From JARROD01 sp037384225 (lineage in GTDB: Bacteria; Pseudomonadota; Gammaproteobacteria; Pseudomonadales; Cellvibrionaceae): a DNA stretch of 8,661 nucleotides. Below are positions 6,863-8,661 of this stretch, one piece after another. The notes under the pieces were generated by a model. That model saw only the letters and a program-made list of their open reading frames with translations, was not told where the DNA came from and made no database searches. Within the stretch, counting starts at the first letter, position 1, and each line of letters opens with the position of its first letter. The DNA lies in contig JARROD010000147.1 in the NCBI GenBank assembly GCA_037384225.1, positions 1-8,661 on the forward strand, read 5' to 3'. A program made the translations under genes and the position numbers.

Positions 6863-8365
6863 TCAGGTCCATGTATTGACCGTTGTGGCAACCGTATAGG
6901 ACTTCATCCCCTCCATACCAAAATCAGCACCGATTCCGGATTCCTTCTGCGGTTCAAAACTGATACCACCGACGCCACCGGCCGATAGCGTCGATGTACC
7001 GAGAATTGTCAATGAACCGGCATTAATTCCATGTGCCAGACGTTGCACTCGACCGAGGTTTTGTGTTGTTGCGTAAGCCGCCAACCCATAACTGGTATCG
7101 TTTGCGAGTTGGATGCCTTCTTCTTCATCTTTGAAGGTAAAGATAGACAACACCGGGCCAAAAATTTCTTCCTGAGCGATTTTCTGATTCGGGTTTACCT
7201 GATTGAAAATCGTAGGTTCAATATAATAACCGCCGCTTTCCCGATTTACTTGATTGCCGCCGTAAACCAACTCGGCTCCCTCCTGCTTACCGCTTTCGAT
7301 ATAACCCAACACCTTGTGCATATGGGCTTGGTTCATAATCGCACCAAAAGTGGTATCGGCGTCGAGTGGATTTTTGGGTTGCAGCTTTCCGGCCTGCTCA
7401 ATAATTTTCGGTATCAGCTTATCCTTGATACTTTCCTGTAGCAGCAGCCGTGAACTGGACACACAGAGCGCCCCCTGATTGACAAAGGCAGTGTCGGCTA
7501 CAATATCATGAGCGATAAAGTCCAGATCCTCGGGGCAATCATCGAACACAAGAAAGGGAGACTTGCCGCCGCATTCCAACTGCACGCGTTTCATATTGGA
7601 TTGTCCGGCCGCGATCATAATCTGTTTGCCGGTAGCACTGCTGCCAACGAAGGTAAGCATGCCCACATCGGGGTGCTGGGCCAGGGTGGTTCCCACCGTT
7701 GCTCCGGCGCCGTGAACCAGGTTAAAGACACCGGATGGCACACCGGCTTCCATCGCCAGTTCCGCCAACAGTCCGGCGGACAGAGAAGTGAATTCGGAGG
7801 GTTTCAGGACCAGGCTATTGCCCATAGCCAATGCCGGCCCCACTTTTTGCGCCGCAAGAACCAGTGGGAAGTTCCAACCGATAATACCGCCGACTACACC
7901 AATTGGTTTGCGCAGTTGGTAGGCGAAGTTAGCGCCGTTGGCGTTGGCCCCGGCGGGGGATAGGAGTTTATCGGCGTTTTCGGCGTAGCCCCTTAAACAG
8001 GCCGCGGCGGTGGCAACATCGCCCAGGGCATTGGTGATGGGCTTGCCCACGTCCAGACATTCATAGAGGGCAAATATTTCTTTGTGCTCTTCTATCAGCT
8101 GGGCGAGTTTTTGTAGAACGGCTTTGCGCTGATATACCGGCAGTTTACTCCAGCGGCCATCCTTAAAAGCTGTGTGGGCGACGGCTACCGCGCGATTAAC
8201 TTCTTTTGTGGTACCCCGGCCAAATTCGTAGAGGAAGCGGCCGTCGCCGGCGAAATGCTTGGTAATACGTTCATCGCCGCCGATTTCCTGGTATCCGCCA
8301 TCGATAAAGTTGCGGATATTGAGCTGCGCTTGTTTGGCTCTGCCGTGCCAGTCAATGCTTGTCAT
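6863..8365 (-). CDS. NAD(P)-dependent aldehyde dehydrogenase, PuuC/KauB-like
   Basis: The enzyme oxidises an aldehyde to a carboxylic acid in the cytoplasm, with NAD or NADP. At 500 aa it has normal family length. Visible motifs are GWNFP (163-167, Asn165), cofactor-site KPSE (188-191), GSSATG (241-246), general base Glu264 in QLECGGKSP, nucleophile Cys301 in NQGALCVSSSR, and EEIFGP (399-404). NMKRV before Glu264 and the overall sequence resemble the gamma-glutamyl-aminobutyraldehyde and aminoaldehyde dehydrogenases PuuC/KauB, but the substrate is not certain. Two usual motifs differ: the catalytic loop has GALC where GQxC is common, and the C-terminal PFGGxKxSGxGRE is replaced by GISFEPQKESGIGADFG (467-483). 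ATG 8365 has a good Shine-Dalgarno just upstream. The gene is convergent with the esterase and preceded by a non-coding region, so it is probably transcribed alone or first in its unit. Confidence 0.95.
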   Translation of the reverse strand: MTSIDWHGRAKQAQLNIRNFIDGGYQEIGGDERITKHFAGDGRFLYEFGRGTTKEVNRAVAVAHTAFKDGRWSKLPVYQRKAVLQKLAQLIEEHKEIFALYECLDVGKPITNALGDVATAAACLRGYAENADKLLSPAGANANGANFAYQLRKPIGVVGGIIGWNFPLVLAAQKVGPALAMGNSLVLKPSEFTSLSAGLLAELAMEAGVPSGVFNLVHGAGATVGTTLAQHPDVGMLTFVGSSATGKQIMIAAGQSNMKRVQLECGGKSPFLVFDDCPEDLDFIAHDIVADTAFVNQGALCVSSSRLLLQESIKDKLIPKIIEQAGKLQPKNPLDADTTFGAIMNQAHMHKVLGYIESGKQEGAELVYGGNQVNRESGGYYIEPTIFNQVNPNQKIAQEEIFGPVLSIFTFKDEEEGIQLANDTSYGLAAYATTQNLGRVQRLAHGINAGSLTILGTSTLSAGGVGGISFEPQKESGIGADFGMEGMKSYTVATTVNTWT

Positions 8366-8368
8366 AGA

Positions 8369-8374
8369 TCACCT
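8369..8374 (-). promoter_or_regulatory. Ribosome binding site of the aldehyde dehydrogenase
   Basis: On the minus strand AGGTGA lies directly before the ATG ending at 8365, with three bases between. The AGG core is about six bases from the start, which supports this start codon. Confidence 0.6.
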
Positions 8375-8545
8375 GTGATTTTATTCTGCATGTATTGCTG
8401 TTTAAGAATTCTGTTTTCCACCCTCTGAGTGTTTTCTTATTTTCCACTCGGTTGCCTAAACTGGACGAGCAGTGGAGCGACGGGCCGGTAGTGGGGTTAA
8501 CGTTGGCATTGAAATTCATGCAACGAGAGGGTTCACTGTTTTTTG

Positions 8546-8612
8546 GGCTTTGTTCATCGTTTCGCCTCCTCGGACCTGACAATGGACGAAACGATGAACA
8601 ACGCCATTTTTT
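8546..8612 (+). terminator. Strong hairpin followed by T6, intrinsic-terminator-like
   Basis: TTGTTCATCGTTTCG (8550-8564) pairs perfectly with CGAAACGATGAACAA (8587-8601). Three more outer pairs, GGC (8546-8548) with GCC (8603-8605), follow one mismatch. The loop is 22 nt. One A then T6 (8607-8612) follow on the plus strand, the form of a Rho-independent terminator. On the minus strand an A-run follows instead, so it would not stop a gene entering from the right edge. No plus-strand gene ends here, so the transcript it would terminate is unknown: a small RNA, or read-through antisense to the dehydrogenase. A second T6 lies just left of the stem (8539-8544). Confidence 0.55.
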
Positions 8613-8661
8613 GAAGTTTACTAAATTACAGAGCTGCAATAATAGGGATACTTAAACTTGG

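Larger units (their letters stand above)
8366..8661. other. Non-coding region upstream of the aldehyde dehydrogenase
   Basis: No open frame here looks like a real protein: the candidates on both strands lack domains and run through the hairpin at 8546-8605. The dehydrogenase promoter should be here, but no clear -35/-10 pair was found. A TAAAAT-like box sits too close to the start codon. Small pairings occur, such as GAGTG (8427-8431) with CACTC (8445-8449), CCCTCT (8421-8426) with AGAGGG (8526-8531), and CCA-CTCG (8444-8450) with CGAG-TGG in 8466-8475. They could give the leader RNA some structure. Confidence 0.4.

Noticed and set aside
8376..8405. TTAAAC and TAAAAT on the minus strand as the dehydrogenase promoter
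   Set aside because: Transcription would start almost at the Shine-Dalgarno, and the -35 match is poor.
8444..8520. Possible integron attC site, because of GCCTAAAC and nearby GTT/GGC words
   Set aside because: The core sites do not match RYYYAAC and GTTRRRY at complementary ends, and no integrase or cassette layout is visible.
8352..8639. Open frame of 95 codons on the minus strand before the dehydrogenase
   Set aside because: No domain, unlikely composition, runs through the strong hairpin, and overlaps the dehydrogenase start and its ribosome site.
8395..8655. Open frame of 86 codons on the plus strand at the right edge
   Set aside because: No ribosome site or recognisable domain, and the terminator-like hairpin lies inside it.
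1..8661. CRISPR array, insertion sequence, prophage, toxin-antitoxin or tRNA
   Set aside because: No spaced direct repeats, transposase or integrase motifs, small paired genes or cloverleaf were seen on either strand.

Overview
The window reads as chromosomal DNA from a Gram-negative bacterium. The signs are a tripartite-type efflux operon with a periplasmic adaptor, a Sec signal peptide on the esterase, and Shine-Dalgarno sites of ordinary proteobacterial form. The moderately high GC and the protein sequences fit a gammaproteobacterium, possibly a polysaccharide-degrading marine or soil type (Cellvibrionales-like). That placement is my impression from the proteins and was not tested.

Layout. 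Positions 1-279 hold no gene, but contain a long inverted repeat (8-79). Positions 280-4714 are a compact plus-strand operon of three genes: an ABC ATPase (280-1074), an eight-TM FtsX/MacB-type permease (1071-3440) and a HlyD/RND-type periplasmic adaptor (3446-4714). The first two genes overlap by four bases (GTGA), and the third takes its ribosome binding site from the end of the second. After a 46-base AT-rich gap with a small inverted repeat comes a secreted SGNH-type carbohydrate acetylesterase of the sialate O-acetylesterase family (4761-6743). A convergent gap of 119 bases with two inverted repeats separates it from a minus-strand NAD(P)-dependent aldehyde dehydrogenase (6863-8365). The last 296 bases are non-coding and contain a strong hairpin followed by T6 on the plus strand.

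How the genes may work together. The first three genes should form an inner-membrane ATP-driven machine of the MacAB/Lol/Dev superfamily that moves a hydrophobic or envelope substrate into or across the periplasm. No outer-membrane TolC-like partner is visible, so it would lie elsewhere. The esterase probably de-acetylates an imported or periplasmic glycan. Nothing else in the window belongs to sialic-acid metabolism, so a plant-polysaccharide substrate is at least as likely as sialic acid. The aldehyde dehydrogenase is transcribed separately and shows no visible link to the other genes.

I see no convincing undescribed multi-gene system. The most interesting material is non-coding: a 24-bp-arm inverted repeat whose three mismatches all become G-U pairs in a minus-strand transcript, and an apparently orphan terminator-like hairpin near the right edge.
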